The notes: generated by a model not told the origin, from the letters alone. DNA of 36,480 bases from a bacterium (GCA_027017505.1 JALUQR010000049.1:1-36480), one strand, 5' to 3'; shown: positions 15,614-25,980, counted from the first letter of the stretch. Numbers and translations: made by a program.

Positions 15614-15895
15614 ATGCCACCTGCTGCAAGGGTAATGGACACCACAACACACGGAGGCGTTATTACAGGCCCGGGTGTGTCAACAGTGCTTATAGGGGGT
15701 ATGCCCGCAGCAGTCGTGGGAGATACCCATGTGTGTGCACTGCCACCAAACACCCACCAGCCAACAACAAGCCCCTTCCCAAAGGGCAGTACCACAGTCT
15801 TTATAGGTGGAAGACCAGCACTCAGGACAACCGATATGTGCCTCTGCGGGGCGTCTTCCATCGTGGGTGAGGTTACAGTAATGATAGGAGGATAA
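15614..15895 (+). CDS. PAAR-repeat spike tip protein (Afp10/Pvc10-like)
   Basis: This 93-aa PAAR protein begins MPPAARVMDTTTHGG and has VLIGGMPAAVVGDTHVC and VFIGGRPALRTTDMCLC. The His and Cys residues (His14, His38, Cys40, Cys75, Cys77 approximately) fit zinc binding at the tip. It sharpens the VgrG-like spike. The ATG at 15614 has GGAGGTGA as SD, and an in-frame GTG at 15605 lies inside that SD and is rejected. There is no effector extension. Confidence 0.94.
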   Translation: MPPAARVMDTTTHGGVITGPGVSTVLIGGMPAAVVGDTHVCALPPNTHQPTTSPFPKGSTTVFIGGRPALRTTDMCLCGASSIVGEVTVMIGG

Positions 15896-15898
15896 AAG

Positions 15899-16300
15899 GT
15901 GAAACAGAAAGACAGCCTTCTTGGAACAGGATGGGACTTTCCTCCAGAATTCGATAAAAACACCCTGGATGTAAAGATGACCAGCGCAGAGGAGGATATA
16001 AAAAAGAGTCTCTATATACTGCTTTCCACAACAGTGGGTGAAAGACTGATGCAACCAGAGTACGGATGCAACCTTAAAAGATTCCTCTTCGAACCACTCA
16101 ACACAACCACCGTAGCCTATATAAGAAAACTCGTTGAGGATGCAATACTCTACTTCGAGCCAAGAATAGAGCCCGAGGAGGTCTCCGTGGAGGTTGAGGA
16201 CGGTATCCTCAACATAATAATAGATTTTCGTATAAGGACAACCAACTCAAGGGGCAACATGGTCTACCCCTTCTACCTTAAAGAGGGCACGGAGAGATGA
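15899..16300 (+). CDS. gp25-like baseplate wedge protein (Afp9/Pvc9-like)
   Basis: This 133-aa protein has a GPW_gp25 domain. LYILLSTTVGERLMQPEYGC (about 38-57) and FLFEPLNTTT are the family signatures. In T4, T6SS and eCIS baseplates gp25 starts sheath polymerisation and ties the wedge to the hub. The GTG start at 15899 follows AGGAGG and lies 3 nt after the PAAR stop. Its stop overlaps the next start (ATGA). Confidence 0.94.
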   Translation: MKQKDSLLGTGWDFPPEFDKNTLDVKMTSAEEDIKKSLYILLSTTVGERLMQPEYGCNLKRFLFEPLNTTTVAYIRKLVEDAILYFEPRIEPEEVSVEVEDGILNIIIDFRIRTTNSRGNMVYPFYLKEGTER

Positions 16301-19300
16301 AAAGAGGGTGTAACTGCAACATAGAACCTTCAGGATACGGTATAAAGGGGCCGAGACACGACGGAACCAGAAGAACAGAGCGCAGGCTCGGTGCCCTCTC
16401 GCCAGAGTACATAAAGATAGACGAAAGAAGAATTGAAGACCTCATATGCTTTGCAGAAAAGTACGCCACCCTTCTTGTCTATTACAACAGAGAGAACAGG
16501 CCAGATGGCAACTGGCAGGACTTCATATCCACAGACATCTCCACGGTGTTTGCAAGGATAGTCAGGACAAACTACAGGCTCGTGGAAGAGACCTTCAACA
16601 GGTATCTCAAGATACTGGAAGAAGTACCCACTGCAGAAAACTACAAACCCATTTTCGACATAATATTCAGCCTTCTTTTTGAGTTTGAAAGGCTTATGAA
16701 TTATCCGCTCCACCACACCCCGTTCAAAGAGGAACTCCAGGGAGAGATTACAGCAAGACTCAGGTTAGAGCTTGCAACCCTTGTGGGCTACTACCATACA
16801 GGCACCACCCTGGAGCTTGTGGACAAGACAAGGGTGGTGGACTCATCCGAAGATGGCTACAGGTTCTCCCCTGCAGAGGATATACTGCAGAGGGGTTTTT
16901 CCTCTGTGTGGATGGACACAGGGGAAGAAGAAGGTGTGGAAAGCTGGCAGAACTACCTTGAAAGACTCAAGGCCCGTGCCAGCGGACTTGAGAATACCAT
17001 TTACGGAGAGCCCACATGGTGTGCATCGAGGCGTATAGAGTATTCACTGTTTTTTGTAAAGGCACTGTTTAGCCGTGTATACGGGGCTTACATAAGGCTT
17101 TTAACGGGTGCACGCAGGCACCTTGTCCACAGCCTTGAGAACTATCCACGCCACAGGGCACACAACGCACTGCTTCTTGCGTTCTTCAGGCTCTTCTCAT
17201 ACGCACAGGAAGAGCTAAACAGCCTTACAAGAAGACATCTTGAGTTCTACTTCAAGGAGGTTTTAAGACTCAGGGAAAGACCAGAAAGGCCTGACTCTGC
17301 CCATATCGTGGTGGAGCTTGCAAAGCATGTTGACCAGTACATACTCAGGGCAGGAACAGAACTCAAGGCGGGCAAAGACAGAACAGGTAAGGAGCTCATA
17401 TACACGGTTGAAAAAGACATAGTCCTTAACAGGGCAGAGGTTGCAGGCCTTAAAACCCTGTTTGTAGATACACGCAGGGACAGAGAGACAGGGCAGAAGC
17501 TCTTAAACCTCTATACGCATACGGTTACAGTCCCCTCTGAGACCATGTGGAGACCCTTTGGTGAACCCCAGAGGGGGCTCGAGCAGGGCACCATGCAGGA
17601 GGGCTCTGTGGGGTTTGCCATAACTTCGCCCCTTTTAAGGCTTAAGGAAGGAAAGAGAACCATAACCATAGAGTTTGAGCCCTCTGAAGGTAAAGATAAA
17701 CTTGGCTCCTTAAGACAGGAACACTTCAGGGTTGAGCTCAGTGGCAGTGAAGGCTGGATAGAGGCAGAACCCATGGAAGGAACAGTAGAAACCGATGAGG
17801 TGGAAAGAAAGGTAAAGTTCTCCATTAGCACTGAAGATAAACTGGTATTTACCATAACCCTTTCAGAGGGTGCAGAACAGGTGGCAGACTACAATCCTGA
17901 AAAACTCGACGGTGGATACGATACGAAATTCCCTGTTGTAAGGTTTCTTCTTAAAGAGAATGTGCCATCTTCTATTACCACCATAAGGCTTTCCGGGGCA
18001 GAGCTTGAGGTAACGGTAGAGGGGGTTAGAGGGCTTGTTCTGCAGAATGACCAGGGTCTTGTTGACCCCTCTGCCCCTTTCATGCCCTTCGGCACACAGC
18101 CAGTTGCGGGCAACTCCTTTTATATAGGCTCGCAGGAGATATTTTCAAAACCCCTGAAGGAACTCACCCTCAGTATAAGCTGGATGGGGCTTCCACAGGA
18201 GGGCTTCAGACAGTACTACAGTGACTACGGCGAAAGACTGAAGATATACACAAACAGCGACTTTAAGACAAAGGTCCTCTGCCTTAAAGACGGGCTCTGG
18301 AAAGATGAGGATATAAAAAGCGTCTGCTATGGTTCAGAATCAAGGAATGTAACCTGCAGGGAGGGTGGTGTTAGCACAGAGGTTCCCCTGTTTGTGAACG
18401 CAGGATATAGCGATAGACCTGCGGATACAATTGTTATAAGACTTTCGTTCAAAGAAAGATTCGGGGAGTATCCTGAACTTGAGGGGTTCAGCTCTTACAG
18501 GGTTGGTCTTAAAAGGGGCTTTATACGCCTTGAGCTGAGCTCACCCGCAGGTGGATTTGGCCACAGCGTGTATCCACAGGTCTACACAGACTGGATTGTG
18601 GCAAACGGCACAGCCACAGAGCCAGCCCCACAGCCCAACAGGCCATATACACCCACCATAAAGGAGCTTAAGTGCAGATATGTTGCGTGTACAAGGATTG
18701 AGACCGAAAACCACAGGTTCTTCCACATCCACCCGTTTGGCTACCTATTGATAGAGGATGTAAATAACGCCTCGCTTCTTCCAGGGTTTCTATCAGGGCT
18801 TCAGGGTGCACTCTTTGTGGGTCTTAAGAGGGTTCTGCCAGGACAGAGTGTTTCCGTGCTGTTTCAGCTTGCAGAGGGCACAGAGGATAGCTCAATAGAT
18901 GCACAGCCACCTGAGTGGCGCTATCTTGCAACGGATGGACACTGGAGGGAGCTTAAGGATTACATACTTGAGGATACAACGAACAACCTTCTGGCCTCTG
19001 GCATTATAAGGTTCAGCATACCGGAAGATGCATCAACAGAACACACCCTCATGCCCCGTGGTATGGTGTGGTTCAGGGCAGGTATAACCAGAAGTTACAG
19101 GGCATATCCCCTTGTGGTGGATGTGGTTGCACAGGCAGGGGTTGTGACATTCAAGAATACGGGCAATGACCCCGATCATCTTGCGGTGGGTCTTCCTGCC
19201 GGCTCCATAAAGGCACTCTTGAAAAGTGATTCAGCAATAAAAAAGATAACCCAGCCCTATCCATCCTTTGGCGGAAGACTGCGTGAGCCAGCAGAGGACT

Positions 19301-19944
19301 TCTACCACAGGGTAAGTGAAAGACTGAGACACAAAAACCGTGCCATAACAGTGTGGGACTTTGAAAGACTGGTGCTCGAGGAGTTTCCGTTTATCTACAT
19401 GGTAAGATGCCTTCCACATACGGAGAAAGATAACGGGCTTTCTCCAGGTGCGGTAAAGATAGTGGTGGTGCCTGATGTAAGAAAACAGAAGGGAATAGAC
19501 CCGTTCAGACCCACTGTGAGTAACAATAACAGGGAAAGGATAAGGCAGTTTCTCAAGGCCCTCTGCAGTGGGTTTGTAAGGTTGAGTGTGGAAAACCCCC
19601 TTTACATACCTGTGAAGGTAAAGTGCGGTGTGGTGTTCAAAAGCGGGCTGGATGAGAACTACTACACACAAAAGCTCAAGGAAGACCTCAAGAGATTGCT
19701 TGCCCCGTGGGCATTTGACGGAACAGACAGTATACGCTTCGGTGGCTCGGTAGACCAGTCCACAGTGGTGAACTATATGGAAGAGCTTCCCTATGTGGAC
19801 CATGTAATAGATGTGGAGCTCTGTACCACAGGTGAAGGGGCCTTAAAGAGCGGGGAAGGATTATCAGAGGTGAGGGTGTCAAAACCCTGGGCTGTGCTTA
19901 CAACACATACTGACCATGAGGTTACCCCTGGGTGCAAACACTAA
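16297..19944 (+). CDS. Large baseplate protein, Afp11/Pvc11-like
   Basis: This 1215-aa protein starts with a short Cys-containing tail (CNCN at 5-8). An Afp11-type helical region follows (LICFAEKYATLLVYYNRENR, ISTDISTVFARIVRTNYR, about 48-95). A long beta-rich centre (about 450-850) leads to a baseplate-J-like end (GGRLREPAEDFYHRVSERLRH about 989-1009, WDFERLVLEEFPFIYMVRC, VVPDVRKQ, and VVNYMEELPYVDHVIDVEL). In PVC it forms the baseplate wedge with Pvc12. It begins inside the gp25 stop. It is longer than the usual homologues, apparently through the beta-rich centre. The family call is strong and the detailed placement is inferred from homology. Confidence 0.9.
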   Translation: MKRGCNCNIEPSGYGIKGPRHDGTRRTERRLGALSPEYIKIDERRIEDLICFAEKYATLLVYYNRENRPDGNWQDFISTDISTVFARIVRTNYRLVEETFNRYLKILEEVPTAENYKPIFDIIFSLLFEFERLMNYPLHHTPFKEELQGEITARLRLELATLVGYYHTGTTLELVDKTRVVDSSEDGYRFSPAEDILQRGFSSVWMDTGEEEGVESWQNYLERLKARASGLENTIYGEPTWCASRRIEYSLFFVKALFSRVYGAYIRLLTGARRHLVHSLENYPRHRAHNALLLAFFRLFSYAQEELNSLTRRHLEFYFKEVLRLRERPERPDSAHIVVELAKHVDQYILRAGTELKAGKDRTGKELIYTVEKDIVLNRAEVAGLKTLFVDTRRDRETGQKLLNLYTHTVTVPSETMWRPFGEPQRGLEQGTMQEGSVGFAITSPLLRLKEGKRTITIEFEPSEGKDKLGSLRQEHFRVELSGSEGWIEAEPMEGTVETDEVERKVKFSISTEDKLVFTITLSEGAEQVADYNPEKLDGGYDTKFPVVRFLLKENVPSSITTIRLSGAELEVTVEGVRGLVLQNDQGLVDPSAPFMPFGTQPVAGNSFYIGSQEIFSKPLKELTLSISWMGLPQEGFRQYYSDYGERLKIYTNSDFKTKVLCLKDGLWKDEDIKSVCYGSESRNVTCREGGVSTEVPLFVNAGYSDRPADTIVIRLSFKERFGEYPELEGFSSYRVGLKRGFIRLELSSPAGGFGHSVYPQVYTDWIVANGTATEPAPQPNRPYTPTIKELKCRYVACTRIETENHRFFHIHPFGYLLIEDVNNASLLPGFLSGLQGALFVGLKRVLPGQSVSVLFQLAEGTEDSSIDAQPPEWRYLATDGHWRELKDYILEDTTNNLLASGIIRFSIPEDASTEHTLMPRGMVWFRAGITRSYRAYPLVVDVVAQAGVVTFKNTGNDPDHLAVGLPAGSIKALLKSDSAIKKITQPYPSFGGRLREPAEDFYHRVSERLRHKNRAITVWDFERLVLEEFPFIYMVRCLPHTEKDNGLSPGAVKIVVVPDVRKQKGIDPFRPTVSNNNRERIRQFLKALCSGFVRLSVENPLYIPVKVKCGVVFKSGLDENYYTQKLKEDLKRLLAPWAFDGTDSIRFGGSVDQSTVVNYMEELPYVDHVIDVELCTTGEGALKSGEGLSEVRVSKPWAVLTTHTDHEVTPGCKH

Positions 19945-19966
19945 GACCTGACAGAAAGGAGTCCCC

Positions 19967-22900
19967 ATGCTACCAGAACACCCCACAATAGCCAGAAACA
20001 GAAAACTGCCAGAGGCCATGGACTACAGGTTCCTCAGGCAGAAGGGCATTGAGTACATAACACAGCTTGCCTCCCAGATATGGACAGACCACAACATCCA
20101 TGACCCCGGCATCACCACACTGGAAGTACTCTGCTATGCCATAACAGAGCTTACATACAGAACCAGGTTCAGCACAAGGGACATACTTGCAAGAAAGAAA
20201 GGGGAAAACATAAAGGACTTCTTTACAGCAAGAGAGGTTCTCACATGCAATCCCCTCACACCAGAGGATATAAGGCTTGTAATAATAGACTGCCAGGGTG
20301 TTCAGAACGGCTGGATAGAGGAGTTCAAAGAGCCTGCCTTTTACTACAGGTGCAACCAGGAAGACAGGGGCTACAGGATGAGCGTCACAGAGGAAGAGGG
20401 ATTCAAGGGAAAACCCCTGGGCGGGCTCTACATCGTATCCCTTGAGCTCGAAGAGGACGACGAGCTGGGAGACCTCAACTCAAACATCATGGAATGGCAG
20501 ATAAAAAAAGACAAAGATACCATACCCGTAAGGATTATCACACCCCCTTTTGAGGTGGAGTTTCCGCTTTTCAGGGAGCAGGATAGCATACTCCAGTTAC
20601 TCTACAGGAAAGACGATGTAAAAGGGTTCAGGATAGAGCGTTTTGACGAAGACAAAAACTGGTTTGAGCTCAAGATTGAATTCAACGGGGGTCTGCCCAG
20701 GGCTGTATCCGCAGGACTCTTCAGGGTGCTTCTTCCACCACATATAAGGGTGGATGTCAGGGATGAGCTCAGGGCACTGTTTGAGAATTCAGATGCGGAC
20801 TCCTTCTTTCACCTTTACATAAAAAGGCTTGAGAAGATTCTATCCATCATGAAGGGTGTCTACTGCAGGCTACACAGTTACAGAAACCTCTGTGAGGACT
20901 ATGTAAGGTTCAGGATAGTAAAGAGCCAGGAGGTCTCCATATGTGCGGACATAGAAATCACCCCTCAGGCAGACCCCGAAGAGGTGCTCGCCAGGATATA
21001 CTTCGAGGTGGATAGATTCCTCGCACCTCCTGTAAGGTTCTACTCCCTCAAGGAGATGCTCGAGAAGGGAAAAACAGTGGATGAGATATTCGAGGGCTTT
21101 GTGGGAGACCACGGTTTCGTGGACAGAAGAGAGCTTAAAGACTCTGAACTTAAAGACACGATACATGTGTCAGACCTCTACAGAATTATACTTACCATAG
21201 ATGGTGTTATAGCTGTTAAAGAGCTTGTTGTTACAAACTACATAAACGGTGTGCCAGCGACCAGTGGCGAGAGGTGGTGTGTGAGGCTTGATGGAAAGTA
21301 TCACCTGAATTTAAGGCAGGAGTGGTCAAGGGTTATATTCTACAAAAGGGGTGTGCCCTTCCGTGCTGACACCAAACAGGTGGAGGGTCTTTTCAGACAG
21401 TTCAGGGCAGAATACGCAAGGCCAAAGCTTGCAGGGCCTGCCCCTGACCTGGATGTACCCACGGGAGAAGACCTGCGATTGGACAGATACTGCTCCATAC
21501 AGAATGACTTTCCCCTTGTTTACCACACTGGCAAGGAGGGGCTACCATCCACAATGGATGCGACAAGAAGGGCACAGGCAAAGCAGTTCAAGGCGTTTCT
21601 CATGTTCTTTGACCAGCTCCTTGCAAACTACCTTGCCCAGCTCCACAATGTAAAAAACCTTCTTTCTGTAAGTGCCCCTGTGGAAAGCACCTGTGCGGTA
21701 CAGCCCCTGTACAACAGCCCAGAGGATACCGAGCAGGATGACTTCCCGGGGGTGGAAAACCTTCTTGTGGACTTCATAGAGTTTGTCAGGGACAGGGTGA
21801 GCCCAGAAGAGTTTGAATCACTGGACCTGGATAATCCAGACAGCCTTAAACACTGGTGGCTTGAGTTCAGAAAGGAAGAAAACAGTTATCTGAAAAAACT
21901 GAAGGAATATGCAGAAACAAGACAGAGCTTTCTGGAAAGAAGAAACCGCTTTCTTGACCATCTCATAGCGAGATTTGCAGAGAGTTTTACAGACTATGCC
22001 ATGGTCATGTACACCATTGTTACACAGGCAGGCCACACGGAAAAGCTCAGAATGCTTGAAGAGATGATGAGGGACAAGGAGGACTTTTTAAAAAGCTACC
22101 CAGAGATAAGCAGAGACAGGGCAAGGGCATTCAGGTACAGATGTCTTTCAGACCAGGATGGCCTCTGGAACTCCACCAATGTCGCAGGGCTTAAAAAGAG
22201 GCTTTCAAGACTTCTGGGCATCCAGAACTACCAGCGAAGAACCCTGGGTTACTGCGAGGAGGATGTGAACAGAGACTTCAGGGTGGAACGACGCGGGGAT
22301 AACAGCTACAGGGTAGACCTCCATGTAGACATAGACAGGGATAGACACAGATACAGGGAGCAGGCACTTAAAACAGAAACATACCGTGCAAGAGACCTGA
22401 AAACAGCAAGAAAGAAGGCAAGGGAGCTTATAGAACACATCATATGGCAGGCACCCCTCGGGGAAAACTACAGGATAAGGAAGAACGGAAGGTGGTACAG
22501 GCTTGAGCTTGCAGGCACCGATGGCAGGATACTTGCGTGGTGCAGAAGAAGATTCAAAACAGAAAAAGAGGCCGAAGAATACAGGGACGGAATAATAAAT
22601 TACATCAGGAATAAATACTTCAGAGAGGGGTTTCATATCTTCGAGCACATACTTTTAAGACCTGTGGACAATGTGTCCATAGAACACAGAGATGTGGAAG
22701 AGGGCTTCGTGCAGGAATGCATGGATGAGGAAAACTGCAGATGCCCTGTAAGGGACTTCTATTCGTTCAGAATCACCGTGGTGTTTCCAGCGTGGTCTTT
22801 AAAGTTCAGGGATATGAGGTTTCGTGAGTTTGCAGAAGAACTGGTAAGGCTTGAAACCCCAGCACACATACTGCCAAGGATATGCTGGGTAGGCCCCTGT

Positions 22901-23131
22901 GAGATGAAAGAACTCGAGGAGATATACAGAGAGTGGCTACAGATGGTATCAGAAGAGATTCCAGAAAGAAGGAAGCTTCAGAAAAAAACCATGGAGCTTG
23001 TGCAGAAACTTAACAATCTTACCAGCGTGTATCCAGCTGCAAGACTCAGCGATTGCACTGACCCTGAAAATAAAAACTTTACCATTCTGAATCAAACAAT
23101 AATGGGAACATTAAAAGGAGAAGAGCAATGA
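19967..23131 (+). CDS. Large baseplate protein, Afp12/Pvc12-like, with DUF1508/YegP-like insertion
   Basis: This 1054-aa protein has the Afp12 hallmarks. IWTDHNIHDPGITTLEVLCY (about 38-57) leads into AITELTYRTRF. The motifs FKAFLMFFDQLLANYLAQLHN (about 543-563), GFHIFEHILLRPV (near 884-896) and LETPAHILPRICWV near the C-terminus are also seen. It is the second wedge component with the Afp11-like protein. Residues of about 768-880 look inserted and include RKNGRWYRLELAGTDGRILA followed by KTEKEAEEYRDGI, a DUF1508/YegP-like pattern, preceded by a weaker copy. The ATG follows AAAGGAG, and the stop overlaps the next start by 4 nt. Confidence 0.9.
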   Translation: MLPEHPTIARNRKLPEAMDYRFLRQKGIEYITQLASQIWTDHNIHDPGITTLEVLCYAITELTYRTRFSTRDILARKKGENIKDFFTAREVLTCNPLTPEDIRLVIIDCQGVQNGWIEEFKEPAFYYRCNQEDRGYRMSVTEEEGFKGKPLGGLYIVSLELEEDDELGDLNSNIMEWQIKKDKDTIPVRIITPPFEVEFPLFREQDSILQLLYRKDDVKGFRIERFDEDKNWFELKIEFNGGLPRAVSAGLFRVLLPPHIRVDVRDELRALFENSDADSFFHLYIKRLEKILSIMKGVYCRLHSYRNLCEDYVRFRIVKSQEVSICADIEITPQADPEEVLARIYFEVDRFLAPPVRFYSLKEMLEKGKTVDEIFEGFVGDHGFVDRRELKDSELKDTIHVSDLYRIILTIDGVIAVKELVVTNYINGVPATSGERWCVRLDGKYHLNLRQEWSRVIFYKRGVPFRADTKQVEGLFRQFRAEYARPKLAGPAPDLDVPTGEDLRLDRYCSIQNDFPLVYHTGKEGLPSTMDATRRAQAKQFKAFLMFFDQLLANYLAQLHNVKNLLSVSAPVESTCAVQPLYNSPEDTEQDDFPGVENLLVDFIEFVRDRVSPEEFESLDLDNPDSLKHWWLEFRKEENSYLKKLKEYAETRQSFLERRNRFLDHLIARFAESFTDYAMVMYTIVTQAGHTEKLRMLEEMMRDKEDFLKSYPEISRDRARAFRYRCLSDQDGLWNSTNVAGLKKRLSRLLGIQNYQRRTLGYCEEDVNRDFRVERRGDNSYRVDLHVDIDRDRHRYREQALKTETYRARDLKTARKKARELIEHIIWQAPLGENYRIRKNGRWYRLELAGTDGRILAWCRRRFKTEKEAEEYRDGIINYIRNKYFREGFHIFEHILLRPVDNVSIEHRDVEEGFVQECMDEENCRCPVRDFYSFRITVVFPAWSLKFRDMRFREFAEELVRLETPAHILPRICWVGPCEMKELEEIYREWLQMVSEEIPERRKLQKKTMELVQKLNNLTSVYPAARLSDCTDPENKNFTILNQTIMGTLKGEEQ

Positions 23132-25980
23132 AAAGACTTGACGAACTTATAACCTCCTACCACATCTTTCAACCAAATCAGCTTCTTTTGAGTGAACAGC
23201 TAAACAACATTGTTGATTACTTAGAGCAACAGGAAAGACTCACACGACAGAAGCTCATAGGCATTGGAATAGTATGCGGGCTTGAGGCAACCAAAGGGTC
23301 ATCAGATGGAGAATACAGCGTGCACATAACAAGGGGTGTGGGTGTGACATCAGAGGGATGGCTCATAGTTCTTCCTGAAGATAAAAACTGCACCCTTGCA
23401 AGCAATGTAACAATCGGCAAAGAGGAATATCCACCACTGGCAGGTATAAAGGAGATTAAAGAGATATTTGACGAAACAGAGCCCCACATACCCGTAAATA
23501 CAGAAAAACTTACAGAAAGAGACCTCGAAGACAAGGTGGTGGTGCTGTATCTTGAGGTTGCGGATAGAGATGTGGCAAAGTGCGTTGTGAACGATTGCGA
23601 TGAAAGGGGCAAGATAAGGCAGTTAAGGGTCAGAAAACTGCTGATAGACGAAGGATACTTTACAGATGGAAGATACAGAAGAAGGACCATAAGAAGAACC
23701 GTGAGAAGAGTCCCGCAGGGTGTGTGCGGTGTTCGTCACATGATATCCGAGCTTCTTGAGGTGGAGATTCCACGATTCCTGCCATCAAATATGAAGACAG
23801 ACAGTGTGTCTGCCTTTGTGGAGGCATACACAGCGGTTATACTTGAAGGTGCCAGAAGGCTTAAGGAGGCATTTATCAGATTGCAGATGCTGTTTGAAAA
23901 TGCTTTTTTAACACATCTGCTGGAAAGGGAAAGGGGTCTCTTCAAGAAACTTGCAAACACACTGGACAGACTAATCGAGTTTGTTAAGGGCTCTCCCGAT
24001 GGAATACAGTACTCTGTGCAGTACATCTACGACTACTTAAGGGATATAAAGAAGGCCTACGATGAGCTTGTTTCAGAATTAAGCAAACTTTCCGCACAGT
24101 GTTCTCCACCCACAGGGCTTTTCCCACAGCATCTGGTGCTCGGAAGACTAAGGGAAAAACACCCCACCATCTTTGACCCCTCAGCCTACAGAAAAGAAAC
24201 AGCAGATACACTCAGAACATGCTTTATTCCCTCACCGGTGCACAACAATCAGGCAGAGGTCTTTGCCAGCATAAGACAGCTTATCGAGAGATTGAGACTC
24301 ATCGTGGGAAGTTTTACCCTTGAAGACCTGTTTGATAAAAGTATGCCCGTAAGGATTATTCCCACCGTGGATTGCTCCAGCGAGCTTGGCAGGCAGGCAA
24401 TCCCATTCTACTACAGTAAAAAACATGTAAGGAAGCTCGCCAGCCTGTGGAACTTTGAGGCAACAATCACAGACAGTGTGGAAGAGAGGGTGCGGGGGTA
24501 TCACCTCATAGAGGAGGGGCGTAATCCCCTTATGGTGGATTTGTGCGGTTATCCAAAGCTCCGCATAGAGGGGCATGTGGGCAAAAGCGTTGACATTGCG
24601 GTGGAAGAGCTCAAGGAGTTGAGAAGTAGATACAATCTGGATTTCGACATACTCACCCTTAAACTCGACGGAGCCCCCAACAGGGTATACCTTCCTGATG
24701 ACACAAAGATAGCAGACCTTCAGACCCTCTACAGTATAGAGAGAAACAGGCTTGTATGCTGTATAGAGGACATGCTCGAGCTTATAAGAGAACAGAAAGA
24801 GAACATATCCCTCATAATGAGATATTTTGCCTACAACCGTGCGCGCAGTACAGAGGGCACTCTCTCCTCAAATGCAATGTATAAGACCACATACGAGACA
24901 ATCAAAACCCGATTCGAAACCCTTTACAGCAGACTTGCCCAGTATGTGGCGGTTCTGCCACCTCATATCAAGGACTTCAATATGAGTGCCCTTAACCTCT
25001 GCCACTGCGATATAGATTCTCTCTGTATGGAGCTCAAGCAGTATGTAAGGGGAGAGGCCCCTGCGTCTGTTTCCTCCAGGGAGGAGACCGCCACCAGCGG
25101 TACGATAGGAATCATAAACAGCAGTATTCCACCTGTTGTAAACACCTTTGAGACATTTCTTGATACCATAAGAGACCGCTGTCTTCTGGCCTCCTTTGGT
25201 TCCATCCTGAAGGGCTTTTTAGAGAGGGTGAAGACCATATCCCTGTTTTCAGGGTTCAACACCGCTGTGCCCGGTATGGAACACATTGCAGGCACCATGT
25301 GGGGAGGCACATTCATACTCGTCTATGAGGAGGTAACAAGGAAAAAACAGGTAACACTTGTAACCACCAGCAGGCGAAAGCCCCTTGCAAATGTGGAATA
25401 CAGGGTATTTGCCGTTAAGGACAACAGGCCAGAAAGACTCATAAAAAGTGGCAGGACAGACAGCAGGGGAGAGGCCAGATTCGAGATGCCCCTGATTCCA
25501 GCGGTTGTATTCTTCTACAAGCAGGGTTATGAGCCCCGCAGGTTAGAGCTTCCAAAAACACAGAAGGTGCTCAAGGTAGAGCTTGACAGGGAAAGACAGG
25601 TTGAGGGCCCGCAGGGTATAAGACCCAGGATAGTCTATTATTACAGAGAGCCCTTTTCCCTGATGATGGCAACACCCCTGTTAATGGAGGTGCTGGATAC
25701 CACAGAACACTATGGAAAGATAGAGTTCGCAACAGGTGAGGACTTTATCGTTGTTGCAGACTTCTATCTGCCCTGCAAGATAAGAGACAGCCATCTTGAG
25801 ATGCCAGAGGTGCCTGCCAGGATGAGGGTCCACTCCATGAGAAACCTCTCAACCCGTATAGAGACCATAGCAGATGCGGTAAAAAGGTTCTTTAAAGAGG
25901 AAAAGAAGAAAAGAAACGACACACTCATCAACAGGGTTTTAAGGAGGGATTCCTCTGGGGAACTCAATCTTTTAAGATAG
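23128..25980 (+). CDS. Large conserved eCIS-operon protein of unknown function, with carboxypeptidase-regulatory-like domain
   Basis: This is a 950-aa protein of unknown role. The N-terminus (SYHIFQPNQLLLSEQLNNIV, then GIGIVCGLE and VTRGVG-like strands) resembles a baseplate-associated start module seen in related loci. It is followed by a helical middle and by a beta-sandwich at about 738-830 (VTLVTTSRRKPLANVEYRVF, SGRTDSRGEARFEMP, YEPRRLELP). The sandwich fits a carboxypeptidase-regulatory or peptidase-D-like fold. It has no signal peptide. SD AAAAGGAG precedes ATG 23128. It lies between Afp12 and the tape measure, where Afp/PVC loci put the tail-fibre gene (Afp13), so a fibre-replacing or adaptor role is possible but unproven. 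Confidence 0.85.
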   Translation: MKRLDELITSYHIFQPNQLLLSEQLNNIVDYLEQQERLTRQKLIGIGIVCGLEATKGSSDGEYSVHITRGVGVTSEGWLIVLPEDKNCTLASNVTIGKEEYPPLAGIKEIKEIFDETEPHIPVNTEKLTERDLEDKVVVLYLEVADRDVAKCVVNDCDERGKIRQLRVRKLLIDEGYFTDGRYRRRTIRRTVRRVPQGVCGVRHMISELLEVEIPRFLPSNMKTDSVSAFVEAYTAVILEGARRLKEAFIRLQMLFENAFLTHLLERERGLFKKLANTLDRLIEFVKGSPDGIQYSVQYIYDYLRDIKKAYDELVSELSKLSAQCSPPTGLFPQHLVLGRLREKHPTIFDPSAYRKETADTLRTCFIPSPVHNNQAEVFASIRQLIERLRLIVGSFTLEDLFDKSMPVRIIPTVDCSSELGRQAIPFYYSKKHVRKLASLWNFEATITDSVEERVRGYHLIEEGRNPLMVDLCGYPKLRIEGHVGKSVDIAVEELKELRSRYNLDFDILTLKLDGAPNRVYLPDDTKIADLQTLYSIERNRLVCCIEDMLELIREQKENISLIMRYFAYNRARSTEGTLSSNAMYKTTYETIKTRFETLYSRLAQYVAVLPPHIKDFNMSALNLCHCDIDSLCMELKQYVRGEAPASVSSREETATSGTIGIINSSIPPVVNTFETFLDTIRDRCLLASFGSILKGFLERVKTISLFSGFNTAVPGMEHIAGTMWGGTFILVYEEVTRKKQVTLVTTSRRKPLANVEYRVFAVKDNRPERLIKSGRTDSRGEARFEMPLIPAVVFFYKQGYEPRRLELPKTQKVLKVELDRERQVEGPQGIRPRIVYYYREPFSLMMATPLLMEVLDTTEHYGKIEFATGEDFIVVADFYLPCKIRDSHLEMPEVPARMRVHSMRNLSTRIETIADAVKRFFKEEKKKRNDTLINRVLRRDSSGELNLLR

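Noticed and set aside
14502..15650. Reverse-strand 382-aa open frame opposite the spike gene.
   Set aside because: It lies fully antisense to a well-supported VgrG-like gene and has a Ser/Pro-rich, family-less translation.
19231..19803. Reverse-strand 190-aa open frame opposite the Afp11-like gene.
   Set aside because: It is antisense to conserved baseplate sequence, has no SD and no recognisable family.
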